A DNA stretch of 64,000 nt from Angiostrongylus vasorum (Eukaryota; Nematoda; Chromadorea; Rhabditida; Metastrongylidae), in the NCBI GenBank assembly GCA_018806985.1, contig JADANN010000032.1, positions 646,001-710,000 of the forward strand, read 5' to 3'. The position numbers and the translations under genes were made by a program. Every line of letters begins with the position of its first letter. Position 1 is the first letter of the stretch. This document shows, piece by piece, positions 34,752 through 45,990 of the stretch. Below the pieces are notes generated by a model, which did not search any database, was not told the origin of the DNA, and saw nothing but the letters and a program-made list of their open reading frames with translations.

Positions 34752-37700
34752 ATGCCAGGATTTGAGCGTACAAAGCAAGCAGCCGATATATTTGCGAAAC
34801 TGATCTGTTGCGCCAATCCGCAGTGTTCACAAGAGTCGGATCAATTGCAAATCCTTGGCACTACGTGCAAGCATGCATTTTGTTGGTGTGTTTGTCAACG
34901 TTTCATTGAAGGATTACTCTAATACCACTTATTCTACCAGTTTTGAACTAGGAACTGCATCAACAGTTTTTCCAACGTGAACACATTGGTCGTGTGTCCA
35001 GTATGCTTCTGTCCATTAGAAGTGCATCGACCTAAGGCAGCCCAGATGTTCAATAATCTCGCTCAACACATCAACGAGTTCAAGCTGTTATTGCGAGAGG
35101 CAAGCTGATACGTACACTCGAAGTCTTTTGGTTTTCGCTATTTCTACGGCTTACTTGTTCTCATAATTGTATTTTGCGCATGATTTTCCATGTTTTTTTC
35201 TTCAAAAACTGGGGTTATACTCCGTCTCATTCCCTTGCACTGAAAGGAGTCTACACCACTAATGCCTTTGTTTGCGAAATAAGCGATAAGGTTCTACGAG
35301 CTATTGTAACAGAAAAGTTTGCTACAGAGAAGAGTTTATGTGCTCAAGACCATGTTTTTTTTAAAGAAACAGATCTCGTTGGTAAAGCCATAATTAAACA
35401 CTTGACAATATGTTTTATGAAAGAACCACTTGGGTAGCATTTATTTTTCTGAAGGCAAACACTGTCTTTACGTGAACTTTTCTTCCTTGTTTTTCAGTTA
35501 TTTTGGAACCATGTCAATCGCCTCTTAAAGTTTTTTACTCGGATTTCTTGAACACTAAAAAAATAAATGCTGTCCGTGTCTTCCACAAACATTAGAGTGG
35601 TTTACTGTGGTGCCCAAACAAGTTAGAGGTTTCTGCATAGGTGTCATATCTAAATTTCCAGTATGAACGAGTTCGTGGAAGTGAGGCTACGGCTGTTGCT
35701 GAAACTACTGAGCAAACGCAGAAACTCTTCGAAGCTCATGACTGCACTGTTGGGGAAAAAGATGATGCTACAAGAAATGAGTATGTCTGCCTTAGAGAAA
35801 CAAGTTGCATTTCATAGTACATTTCGTTACTTTCTGACTTTGAAGGGCTATTAACGAGTTTATCAGCACTCAAAGACTTTCGATTGCCGACAGCTGTGAT
35901 GATGACGTGGGAGGGTACGCTTTCTATATCGTTAAAGAACCGTTTACTACTTTTTTTATGGAAGTGATGATGTACTTCATTTTTAGTCAGTCGGAGAGTG
36001 ATTTCTCTAAGGAGCTTAGCAACACTCCCCCTTTACAATTGACGCGTGAAATAATGATGCCTGAGAATGTAGCGGAACATGATCCACTTGTGGAATCTGA
36101 CGAATGCGTCGGTAACTTTTCTGGTCAGGAGCTCACCGCAACAGCAAAGTCAGTTCGCTTCTTTTTGTTTAAAACTTGAAATACCACTCGTAACTCACTT
36201 CGAAATGAAGTATAAAATCAGTATATTCAGAGATTTTAGGAACAGAAAGCTTGGGAGCGATAAGTGGGTCCCTATCTTTTACGTAGAAAACAAGTGGTTT
36301 AATGTAGTAATAATTCTGCTGCGATTGTGAATAGAATGAGCCCTTCGGGTTTTTGGTTCTGTCTTTATCTTAGAACATTAAGGACAAGTGGTCTTCTCGC
36401 GGCTAGCATACCACAATTCGTCCAACCAATGATGACATCAACGCAACAGCCCAATTCTTTCCTTTCACAATCTGTGCAAGCTCGTATTGACTTGATCGAA
36501 AAAGAGGACAAGCAGGAAATAAAGACGTGTCCTAGTGAGGAGTTGTGTAACTACTTTGTCACGAAAGCGGAAAATTCCTTTGATACACGGGAACTTAAAC
36601 TTGTAAGTGAATAGTATCTCTTTTCTTGAACGACGAATAATGTCGTCTTAGTGCCTGAATGATGTACTATCTATATTTATTTGTATTTGTACATGACATT
36701 TCTTTTGATGATTTCGTGTAGTGAACTGGAGATAGCTATGGCCAAGATATTACTAACCTGCTATATTTGAGTGCTGCAATCAGTTTCGCATCGAGTGAGG
36801 TTTTATACATTTTAGGTTGAAGCTTTTTGGCCGAACCTTCTTGATGAAAAGCATGCTCTTGTCAAAGAAGAATTTTTAGAATTAAAGGATGGAAACAATA
36901 TCTCTAAGGCGTCAGTGCACAGACCAAGCTGTGGAACACCCAGGCGAGGACCGAAAGTTGAGGTGGGTTCTTCAAGCAGCTATAATGTCAGAATGAAGAG
37001 ACCGTTTTTGGTTGTGGGAGGGTTTCTTAATACTTACGCTGCGACGCCTAATCTGCTTTACTGCTGCATGGACGACGCCTAATTTCGTTTCGTTATGGAT
37101 CTGTATGTTTTTTTGACAATAGACGACATTTTCAATAAGCAAAAGACTGGACGGGTTGAGAACACCACTGAATTACAGAATAGACTTTAATCTATCGCTC
37201 TGTTGCTACGAATATTACGTTTTCTACCGTTTCTTATTCTCCCCTGTTATCCCCCGAAAAGGTGTGTTCGGTCCCTACCGCAGACAGCACTGGTCCGGAG
37301 TGTTGCAAATATCTCAGAATCATTAGTGTTTCTTATATTTTCGCCATAATGGAAGAGAGCATGCGCAACGCAATAGTTAGAGGTGCAGTGAAATACTGTC
37401 TGGGTCGTTCACTTGTTCCATCATGCGCCGCGTTCCCATCAAGGTCGGCGGTTTGGTGCCAGATGCGCCTGAGCACTGACTTGATACATCGATAGGGCCA
37501 CTCAATGTTGTTGTACAAACAAGGTATGCAATCAACCACCTCTATGGTGTGCGATAAAGTCGATTGAGTCGCGAATCGCTCAGTGATTGAGAGCTGAACA
37601 CTGAGAGCTTCGTTGGGGTCCATCATACAGAAACATTTCTGTTGGCACTTAGAAGTATTTAGATGCTCATGTTGACTTTATTTCTGTATTTTTTTATATC

Positions 37701-40700
37701 TTACAGTTCCACGCGACAACTATGGCATTACTGCTATTAGAAATGAAATAACAGTTAGTTACCAATCAAAGTGCTGATCAATGAGCTCGCTTGAGGAAAC
37801 GTCCTTTACACACTTCTAGTGCAGAATAGAGCTCTTCTTAGCCGACTCCCGCCATAACATCGATCTTGAATAAAGTGTTATCGAATGATTAAAAGAAGTA
37901 TTGGAAAACGCTTCTGTGTGCTAAAGCTATTGGAAAGAGAATGACCTCTGCAGAGGTCATGCTGTCCACAATACCCACGTAATTGTTAACATGGAAATGC
38001 ACTGCAGTATTTTTCCAATTCTTGTACCTGTTAATCTCTAGAAAAATGGTAAGAGTTGTAGTTCTTGCGTCAGAGCGATATTCTTTTTCTGAATCTGTTT
38101 CTCGAAGTGGAAAATTTGTACACATTTCTGCAGGTAGTAGGAAGTACTTCGTAATCCTCTGGCAGTTTTTCATCGACTTAAAAAGAAATATTCACGCAGA
38201 CATTTTTGTTAAATCTAACTTGCTGACGCAGTATGATAGCAAAGGAATTGTTTCGGCTTTTTTTGGCTGGTTAACATGTACTAATGGCGTAATTATTTTC
38301 AGATCCGCAATATCAGACAGCAGATACCTTCAGAACTACCTCAGCGGCAGTCACCTCTCCGCATTCTAGAAGCGAAATATCGCACTCATACGAAACAACC
38401 AATCGTTGCCGGCTTGCCTGATTCCTGCGTGGTGTGTATTTCTCGAGAAATTCGAAGGGCATTGTCATATCAAGAACTGTTTATTATTGATAAACTGATG
38501 ACGGTCAGTATCTAAAAAGCATGGCATCCATTTTTTTACACAAAAATTTTCTTTGCTTTAGAAGTGGTTAAATTATTTTTTAGGTTGCTTTTAGGTCCTT
38601 GAATTTTGCGATGAGACAACAACTCACTATGTAGTTTCAGCAGATACGAACGGTGTTAGCGATAGTAATGCCGATCTCCTGCGTGCAATGATGCAGTTGG
38701 TTTAAATTTGTTGCCTTCCACTTTTTTTTGGAACTTTTTTGGTAATATTGAATGAAGACTAAAAGTCTGCATCACTGTATATCGACGAAATGCTTTATAA
38801 ACAGCTTATTTCTTCTCTCTATACCTGTCTTTTAGAAACACTCGTATAATTAGCACTGAGTGGTTAAAGGAGTGCATTCAACAAGAAAAGATATTACCTC
38901 ATACGAAGTAGGTTGCTTTCTAAATCTAAATATTATACTTCTACATTACGTGTGTATGACGAGGAATTGATTAGTCTTTCACTCATGTGCAGGTTTCATT
39001 CATTGGTTTATGAAGTTCTTGAATAGTCACTGAGTAGGAAATGTCTTTCCAAAGTCTTTCATGCCTTGAATTCGTTCTATATGTGTAAATCATTCATGAT
39101 CCCTTAGATGGCATAGTTACTGAAGTTGGTGCCTTTAAAGGCTTTCATTTCTCCACACATACCTGCTAGGTGCCATTGGCTTCTGATCGTTCATTGGACA
39201 CGAAAAGCATGGTTTTTTTCAAGGCATTTTTTGCTGCCTTTTTTTCTCTGCGTCCGACTTCCACCATAGCTTTTGTTTTAACTAGTTTTCTTAATTTTCG
39301 ATGGTGCAAACCCGAGTTCAGGATTCTCACTTTTGCTTGGGTAATACTTCAAGTCAACGTGTTTGATAGCTGAACGAACTGCCATTTGGATTCAAGAGAC
39401 CGACTTTTTATAAACCTCGGCATAAGTAGTCGATATATTTTTTATGTATTCTTATAAACTAATATTTTTTGAGCTGATGCGAGGTTGGTATGGTTGTCGT
39501 TGTTGTTGTCGTTATCGTTGTTGTTGGCCGATCTATGACGTTTCGGCGATTTCGTCTTCCTCAGACCGTGCTATTGCCAGTGAGACTTTAAGTCTTCACC
39601 TTAGGTAGCCGAAAGAGGGGGTGCGTGGTTAGGTGGGAGATCGAACCAAAGACTTGTCCCACTCCCACTGTCCCAGAAACATATAGTCTAGGCAATCTTA
39701 ATGATACTTATATGTTCTTATGAACTAATCTTTTTGATCTGGTGCGAGGTTGGTAGATATAGGACGTTGGTTAGGACTGGACGAGTGGTAGGTGAATTGA
39801 CACCAGTTTTTCGTCGTTCTCACTAAATCGTTGAGGTTACTACAGGCTCACAAAGCAGCATGCTTTTTCCTTGCATACCTGTGGAGCTAAACCACTTATT
39901 AAGGGGGCGGGTGGACACGGTGCTTCTTCGTCTCCGTCCCGGGCCCAGCAAGCCTGTCATCCCTCTAGGGTCGAGAAAGTGGTACCAGACTTGTATTGCA
40001 AAAAATGTGCTTCCAGCAATCCAAGTGGGAACGCTCTAGCCCGGCTGTTTGAGGACTCCAGGGAAAGTCGACCCGACAAGCATTCAACGACATTTAAGAC
40101 TAAGGGAAAGTCCCCAAGCAGCAGTCCAACCCACACGTAGAAAGTTGGAGAACTTTCACGGGCGATAGATGCGGGGAAAGTGATCGAATGTGGGAAGTAC
40201 TGGGATCCGCACAGTAGATGAGAGAGATGGGTCCCTTAAAAAACAGCTTTCTCTCTCATGTTTTTTCTGTTCTAACGTTTGCATGATGCGTTTCTGAGTA
40301 ACGCTGAAATTTTTTCGGTATTAGTCAAAAAAAGAGAACAACGTAATGATATAAAATTTCCTGGTTTGACCATTTGCTGTGCAAATTTACGCAAACCCGT
40401 TCGAGATTTTACAGCAACTGCTCACAACGCACCGGGAGGTTCCTGAACGTGGAACTCAAATGCAGAGCGTTATTTGATTCCCATAATAAAGTCTGTAAAC
40501 GTGAGGATTTCTCCATTTCAACCTGGAAGCCCTGCTAAGAGTAAATCTATGCTTCCACAGAGCCTGCTGAGCTGCTTGTGACTGTGTTTTCACAAAAGAG
40601 ACATACCAAAAATGTAATTCATATTCCACTGGTGAGTGAAGCCAACTATGCAGCTGTAATAGGGAGACAGTTGGAGTTTGTTGGTACTCAGTGCGTTTCC

Positions 40701-43700
40701 TCAATGATTATTAATGTTAAACATAAAAAATAAAAAGTTACTGATAAGTATTGCTTGGATACTTGGATGGTCCGTCTTCACTGGTTGTGCGGACCCCAGC
40801 ATAATTTCTGTTTTTTCGGAGTTTTGCTGGCCTAGCCATTGTGGTTTCCTGGAGTCCCGAGGTCAGCCTAAGCAAACTCTCTCCCAGGTCTTCACCAACA
40901 CAGGCAGTCGCCAGCCTTTGTGGATCAGAGCGAGATTTCCCACCATACGACTAGTTTCGTACCAGGACAGTAATGGATCCTGCTATTGGTTTACTCTTAA
41001 TTAGGGATTCCTGATGGGAACGCTGCACTCCTCAGCTTGGGGGACCCTGCCGGTGAGACTAATCTCCCGCTGTACATCACAGCCCGACACTCACGAAGAC
41101 CTCCTAGCCACGATGAGGCGGTAAACCGTTAGGAGGAAGAAAAAATGCAAAAAATAAAATAACCACGAGGCTGAGGTATTTGCAAAACCTGGACCCAGGT
41201 CAGGTTCAAACCCACGATTACCCTTTCCGATGGCTCAGTGTTACGCACTGCATCAGTGAGGCCCTTGGTTTGCCCTTCTATCAGCCTGTTTTTGCCGTGA
41301 CGGTACCGTCAGCAAACACCCTTCAACAAGAATGACCTGGGGAACAGAAATCGGCATTGACCTTCGTTGAGCTGAGGCTGTAGTAGAAATTAGTGGCGGA
41401 GTCGAATCTAACTTGGTTTCTAAGTTGTGCATATATCTCAGTGTCACTGTAATTGTATTTCACATAATGTCCTGCCATGAAAGAAAGGAGTAAGAAGCAA
41501 ATAAAAAGTTGTGCATTGTAGTATAATATGTCTTCCTAACGATTTACAGCCTCATCGTGGCCGGGAGGGGATGTACTGCGGGTGGTATTCGTGCTTCCAG
41601 CAGGGTCTCCCAAGCTGAGAGGGAGACCGGTGTTTCTATCAGGAAGCCCAGCCAAGGGCAAGCGGATACCAGGATCCATCACCGTCCTGGTATCAAACTA
41701 GTTGCATGGCGGCAAATCTCCCTCTGATCCACAAGGACTGCGACCGTCTGTGGTGGTGACGACCTGAGACAGACTTTGGCTAGGGTGACCTCAGGACCGC
41801 AGGAAACTACAATAGCTAAACCAGCAAAATTCCGAAAAAATGGAGATTATGCTGGAACCCTCATAACCAGTGAGGATGCGCCATCCAAGTATCTGAGTAA
41901 GTAATGTAATATATGCGTGCGTATGTATTCAACCTTACCGTTTTCAGCTATGAAATTTCGAAGCTGCGATACACGGCAAACAATGTTGTATATGATTCTT
42001 TGAGTCGTTGCAGGAACAGCAAAGAGAGGATGGTATGATATTGCTAGTACTCATATATTTTGTTGAGAGAATCATTACCGCTTGTATATTGCCAGTTATA
42101 CTTTTATTTCCGTTCATTGCCATAAAACACTACAGATTCTTGATATTTTCACGCATCCTTCTTCGAATACCTTTTGGTAACATCATAAAATATAAACAGA
42201 TTTCATTTGATTGCGTTGAACGTTTCATAGTTCACCGACGTTTGCTTTGCTAAACCTATTGCTTGTAGTCCAGGTTTTTGGCCTTTTATGTTCAAGAGGA
42301 TGCTCGATTCTCTTTTTTTTCTGTGTCTTTTCTTAATCTTCTATCTTATATTTCCTCCATTTACTTCTTCAAATTTGTGTTCATTGTGATGGTGTCCTTC
42401 CTTCTTCCTATCCTCCCCTTCATTGTTCGAAATCCCTTTATATGTCACATTTTGGTTCTCATAACCTACTTCCAAGTTTAGCTCGTATGAAATAAATGTA
42501 TTGCAGGAACCAGGGCTATTCTATGGTTGCACGTTTTACTTTCTTGCAAAGAAGTATGAAGGCATTGGTGAGTGCGCAAATCATTTGATTATCATTAAAA
42601 CACGCTCTTCAGAATACGAAGACGAAGCTTTACCAAAACCTACGTCATGGTCATTATAGACAAAGGCTTTCAATTCCAGCAGTACTGAACTTTTAATGGT
42701 TGCTCTGCTATTTGAATAGCTACAATCCTATTTCACCATTTGTCCAGAATGAGAACTTTATTTCTAAGAAAACACTACATCTACAAGTTCCATTATTTTT
42801 TGTTGCCTTTTGCTGAGTGAAAGCCCGATTTTGAGCAGAAAATTTAAAACTCTCTAGCTTTTTCGAAATTCAGCTTTGACAGTCGTAGTACCAGTTATTA
42901 CAATTAATACACTAGGATAGCAAATATGAGCAGCATCCAGTCTGGGTAGAATTTGGTATACGATAAAGTTATTGAGTGGTTTCCTAATTGCGTGCATTTT
43001 GTAAAACTGCGGACCGCAGGTGTCTACGGTGGAGAACGAACGCGCTATCACCCTTTCTGGGGGCTAACGCCCTCACCACCACACAATGCGGGTCCTTCAT
43101 TTTGCCTGTCTCTCATCTAGTTCTATCGATCAGTGCCATCAGTAATCACCCGTCAACAGGATTGATCTAAGGAGCCCACATCGGCATTGAGCCCAGTTAA
43201 GCTGGGGGCTGTAGTTGAAATTACAATGTTTGCTTTTTATTTTCTGTCTCTACAATTTTCATGGCAGGGTATTATATAGGTGAAACGAGGGGCCCGCATG
43301 GTGTGGTGGTGAACGCGTTAGCCTCCTGAAAGGATAGTAGCGCGTTCGTTTTCCCACCGCAGACACCTGCGGTCCGGAGTTTTGCAAATATTTCAGCATC
43401 GTTGTGGTTATATTTCGCATAATAGCCTGCCATGAAAATTGTACAGGCAGAAAACAAAGTAAAATTGCGTGCATTTTCTTGCGAGGAAAGTTGTACAAAG
43501 ATTAGACCAAGTGGGAATTCATTGGTGGAGGGTGAGGTGGGTAAAGTGGATGAGGTAACGTTCAATCCTCGAATTCATTCAGCGTTTTGGTCATTGCTTA
43601 GAGAACATGAGAAAACGCGTTATCTTGCATCAGAATCCATCCATTTCAAATAATCACGGGTTGTCACAAACTTAACAGTAACCAATTTTTTGTGTATTTC

Positions 43701-45373
43701 GATTTGAAGTGTTGAGCTGAATAATTCATAAACCAAGAATGAGAAGTCATCACACTCTCGATGAATGATGTCATTAATACTTTGCCCAGAACATTATTTG
43801 AGCTATAAATTTTACTCCATTCGTTGCTAAGTGGCAACGCAGTGCTGATTTCATACCATGATTTCCTTAGTTTTCGTTCACTTCACGAAGTAATCATTTG
43901 ACGAGTGATTTTCCGAAAACTCTAGTGTATACGTCGTCGGGTGTTTCTGTAGCACAATGGTGTTTTAAAAGCACCGAGTCCATCGATTTGATTTTCGGCA
44001 GTCTTTTTTTGTTCATCTTTCTGTTTCTTGACATCGTTAAGGAATTTGAAGAGAGATAGGCACTCAGCGTGTCATAAAGGTCACGTTGTGTTGCGGATTG
44101 AATAACCAAGCAGTGAAGTTAAATGATCATTTGGATGGTTGTTGTTGCATTTGCCTGAAGATACGTGTCCCTCCTGTGGCGTCTGGTCTTAGAGCTCGCT
44201 TTGAAGTGTTTACTTGTCCTATAGGAATACCCTGTACGGTCTAGATGGAAGCGTTAGATTCTAGTCAGTGTACCGAATATGAAGTATTGCATGTGGACGG
44301 CGGTATGCGATTGGCTCATCTCTGTCTCGTTGTCGACTAATTTACAGTTTGGAATATGAAGTACGCTTAGTGTTGGCGTCGGCTCTGTTGTACTGGACAG
44401 TCGTACGATTAAAGTATAGCTTCGATATGTTGCAATAGATTTGAGGATGAAATTGTTGGGTGACTCCGACTTGGAACTCCGATGAGGACTACTGGATCCT
44501 ACTGTCGAGGCTAATTGTAGTGCGGTCAGAAGGTGGTAACTCCAAGCAGTTGACTCGTTATATGTTTTAAAGAGTTTCAGCATCAACATTTCCTCCATCA
44601 ATTTCCGAAGTGTGTTTTTGAAGTTCCTTCCTGGCCTGTGCTTCAATAACAGTTAGAGTTGCTTTCGCAGAAGTTTGTCCGGTTTTGAACTCTTCACGAA
44701 AAACAACGTGACTTCCTTGTCTTGTGTCGTTCCAACTGTTTCGAAGTGCTTTGAATTAAAAAAAAAGGTGCTTTTTGTCAATGTTGATAAAGGTTCTAAG
44801 CTGTGGTAATTGTCTTTTGAGACCATGGAGTAACCAGACATCAGCCACATCAACAATTTTCGTTAATTGTTTTATTAGTTCGTGTGCAGCATTGCTGAAA
44901 CAACGTCTAAATTTTTCGTGAATGTTTCTTTCTTGCTTGAAACACTTCGAAATGGTTTGAGCTAGAATTTTTTCTCTGGGTCAGCAATTTTTCTTAGGTG
45001 ATCGTCATCTGCTTCGTGACTTGATTCGTCTTGGAGGAGGTGGGCTCTCTTTAGAGGAGCCGGAGTTTCTTCCAAGCGCTCCGGCACCATTTCATGCACC
45101 ACATCTCTCCTCTCCGTTATTCATCGTTTATGACGTTACTGCAACCGGAAACGTAAGCTTTTCAAACACTTTGAGTGCTTTAAAGATAAGAACTTCTTCG
45201 TAGCAGCACTCATGTGATTTAAAACCGGCAGTGTTTATTAGCGCTGGTGATTGAGTATGTGTGCGTATTCGTGTACATGTAGATAGATATGTGTTTGTGT
45301 GTAATGTGTACATCCAAATTTGTACATATGTGCATGTCAGTGAGTAGATGTAAGCACACATCTATTTAAAATG

Positions 45374-45406
<33 letters not shown>

Positions 45407-45578
45407 ATATGTTTATGTATGCATGGATCTATCATAACAAATACCATATCGAAGTCGTGAATGAAATTTGGTTCAGATCCCGAAGTCATTTCATCGACGT
45501 CCGACGAGGTACAATCTGGTGACAGCTCAGTGGATCATTGAATGTGTTGTAGAATATGCTATAAAGTCAGTTTCTTAA
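34752..45578 (+). CDS. brd-1: Gene D: BRD-1, the BARD1 orthologue (RING + two BRCT)
   Basis: BARD1 pairs with BRCA1 as a RING E3 ubiquitin ligase acting in DNA double-strand-break repair. Exons: 34752-34885, 34952-35099, 35662-35780, 35846-35914, 35987-36152, 36374-36602, 36816-36962, 38303-38503, 38595-38699, 38836-38907, 41948-42032, 42507-42567, 44998-45152 and 45477-45578 (stop TAA). Total about 597 residues. RING: C20 (or C19), C25, C39, H41, C44, C47, C60, C63; the first pair is C-x4-C rather than C-x2-C. BRCT1: VVAGLPDSCVVCIS, THYVVS, ISTEWLKECI. BRCT2: LFYGCTFYF, LIRLGGGG, VTAQWIIECV. ATG 34752 follows a CCCTATAG acceptor-like site. Exon 2 seems to use a GC donor (GAG|GCAAGC). Joins 36152/36374 and 38699/38836 are off by one; all others fit. 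I saw no ankyrin repeats. Confidence 0.88.
37250..37335 (+). repeat. Family C fragment in a brd-1 intron
   Basis: GTTCGGTCCCTACCGCAGAC and GTCCGGAGTGTTGCAAATAT match the middle of the family. Confidence 0.6.
37385..37625 (+). repeat. Family A SINE, diverged, in a brd-1 intron
   Basis: GGCGGTTTGGTGCCAGATGC, GACTTGATACATCGATAGGG and CACTGAGAGCTT are in family order. The head is poorly preserved. Confidence 0.65.
39475..39680 (-). repeat. Penelope-type terminal repeat with hammerhead-like core
   Basis: At 39537-39564 the - strand reads CTGAGGA, A, GACG-AAAT-CGCC (stem II with one A-C mismatch), GAAA and CGTC. The flanking GGCCGATCTATGACGTTTCG resembles the alpha end. It lies in the large brd-1 intron 38908-41947. 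Confidence 0.5.
39885..40230 (+). repeat. Family D short repeat in a brd-1 intron
   Basis: CCCGGGCCCAGCAAGCCTGT, CTAGGGTCGAGAAAGTGGTA, CAATCCAAGTGGGAACGCTC and CGACATTTAAGACTAAGGG. This is the longest family D copy in this window. Confidence 0.7.
40745..41135 (-). repeat. Family B repeat, full length, in a brd-1 intron
   Basis: The - strand runs from CCTAACGGTTTACCGCCTCA to GGACGGACCATCCAAGTATC. Together with the + copy at 41530-41912 it forms an inverted pair within one intron. Confidence 0.8.
41160..41515 (-). repeat. Family C repeat, diverged
   Basis: GAGGTATTTGCAAAACCTGG, the ATTACCCTTTCCGATGGCT segment and GACCTGGGGAACAGAAATCG-like body, then GTGCATATATCTCAGTGTCA. Again two orientations are mixed. 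Confidence 0.6.
41530..41912 (+). repeat. Family B repeat, full length
   Basis: TCCTAACGATTTACAGCCTC at the head, ATCACCGTCCTGGTATCAAA in the body, and GCGCCATCCAAGTATCTGAG plus TAAGTAATG at the tail. It ends about 35 bp before exon 41948 of brd-1. Confidence 0.8.
42990..43470. repeat. Family C inverted pair in a brd-1 intron
   Basis: A - copy (42990-43255) and a + copy (43275-43470). Both contain ACACCTGCGGTCCG(C/G)AGTTTT or its complement, and the two heads face each other (GGTCCTTCATTTTGCC and GGGGCCCGCATGGTG). Confidence 0.8.
43480..44990. other. Rest of the large brd-1 intron, no family recognised
   Basis: The - strand frames at 43894-44109, 44254-44646 and 44653-44856 have coding-like composition but no recognised domain. 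A retroelement remnant is possible. Confidence 0.3.
45365..45402. repeat. TA microsatellite in the last brd-1 intron
   Basis: A pure TA run of about 30 bases inside GT-rich sequence. Confidence 0.9.
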
Positions 45579-45990
45579 AGCTGACTATAATCTATGGATT
45601 CGTTGTTTTAGCGCAGTTGTTGTACTTTTTTTCTTTTTTCTTTTCGCATTCTTCGTCTTTTTTCCACGAATCTCAGGTCCTTAACTAATTTTCTTGCAGT
45701 TGTTTCCTTGTTCTCTATTTTTTCTTTTTTTGTTGATGAATGGAAATTAGAATGCTTTATGATTATAAGGAGCATTTTGCATCGAATCTCGTTCTGCTAC
45801 TTCCTTTCTCCAATTTTATGCTTTCCACAGGACACTCAAAGTGTTAATATTTATCGCTCCTTAGATAAACACTAAATCTCGATATTCGTCACGCTTCTTG
45901 ACAAAGCTTATTACTTGTCGGCTATGCATTCCTCCATTTCTTTGTTCGCTCTGCTAAAATAGATTATTAGAAGGCTAAACGATAAGATGT
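45579..45990 (+). promoter_or_regulatory. Short gene D-gene E gap with T-rich tracts
   Basis: About 410 bp separate the brd-1 stop from the first gene E ATG. T-rich runs at 45627-45665 and 45715-45731 resemble the U-rich elements of nematode operon intercistronic regions. No clear AATAAA was placed, and no spliced-leader acceptor is obvious before 45991, so this is only suggestive. Confidence 0.25.

Noticed and set aside
44254..44856. BEL/Pao or other LTR retroelement in the BRD-1 intron
   Set aside because: Coding-like composition on the - strand but no protease, RT or integrase motif could be found.
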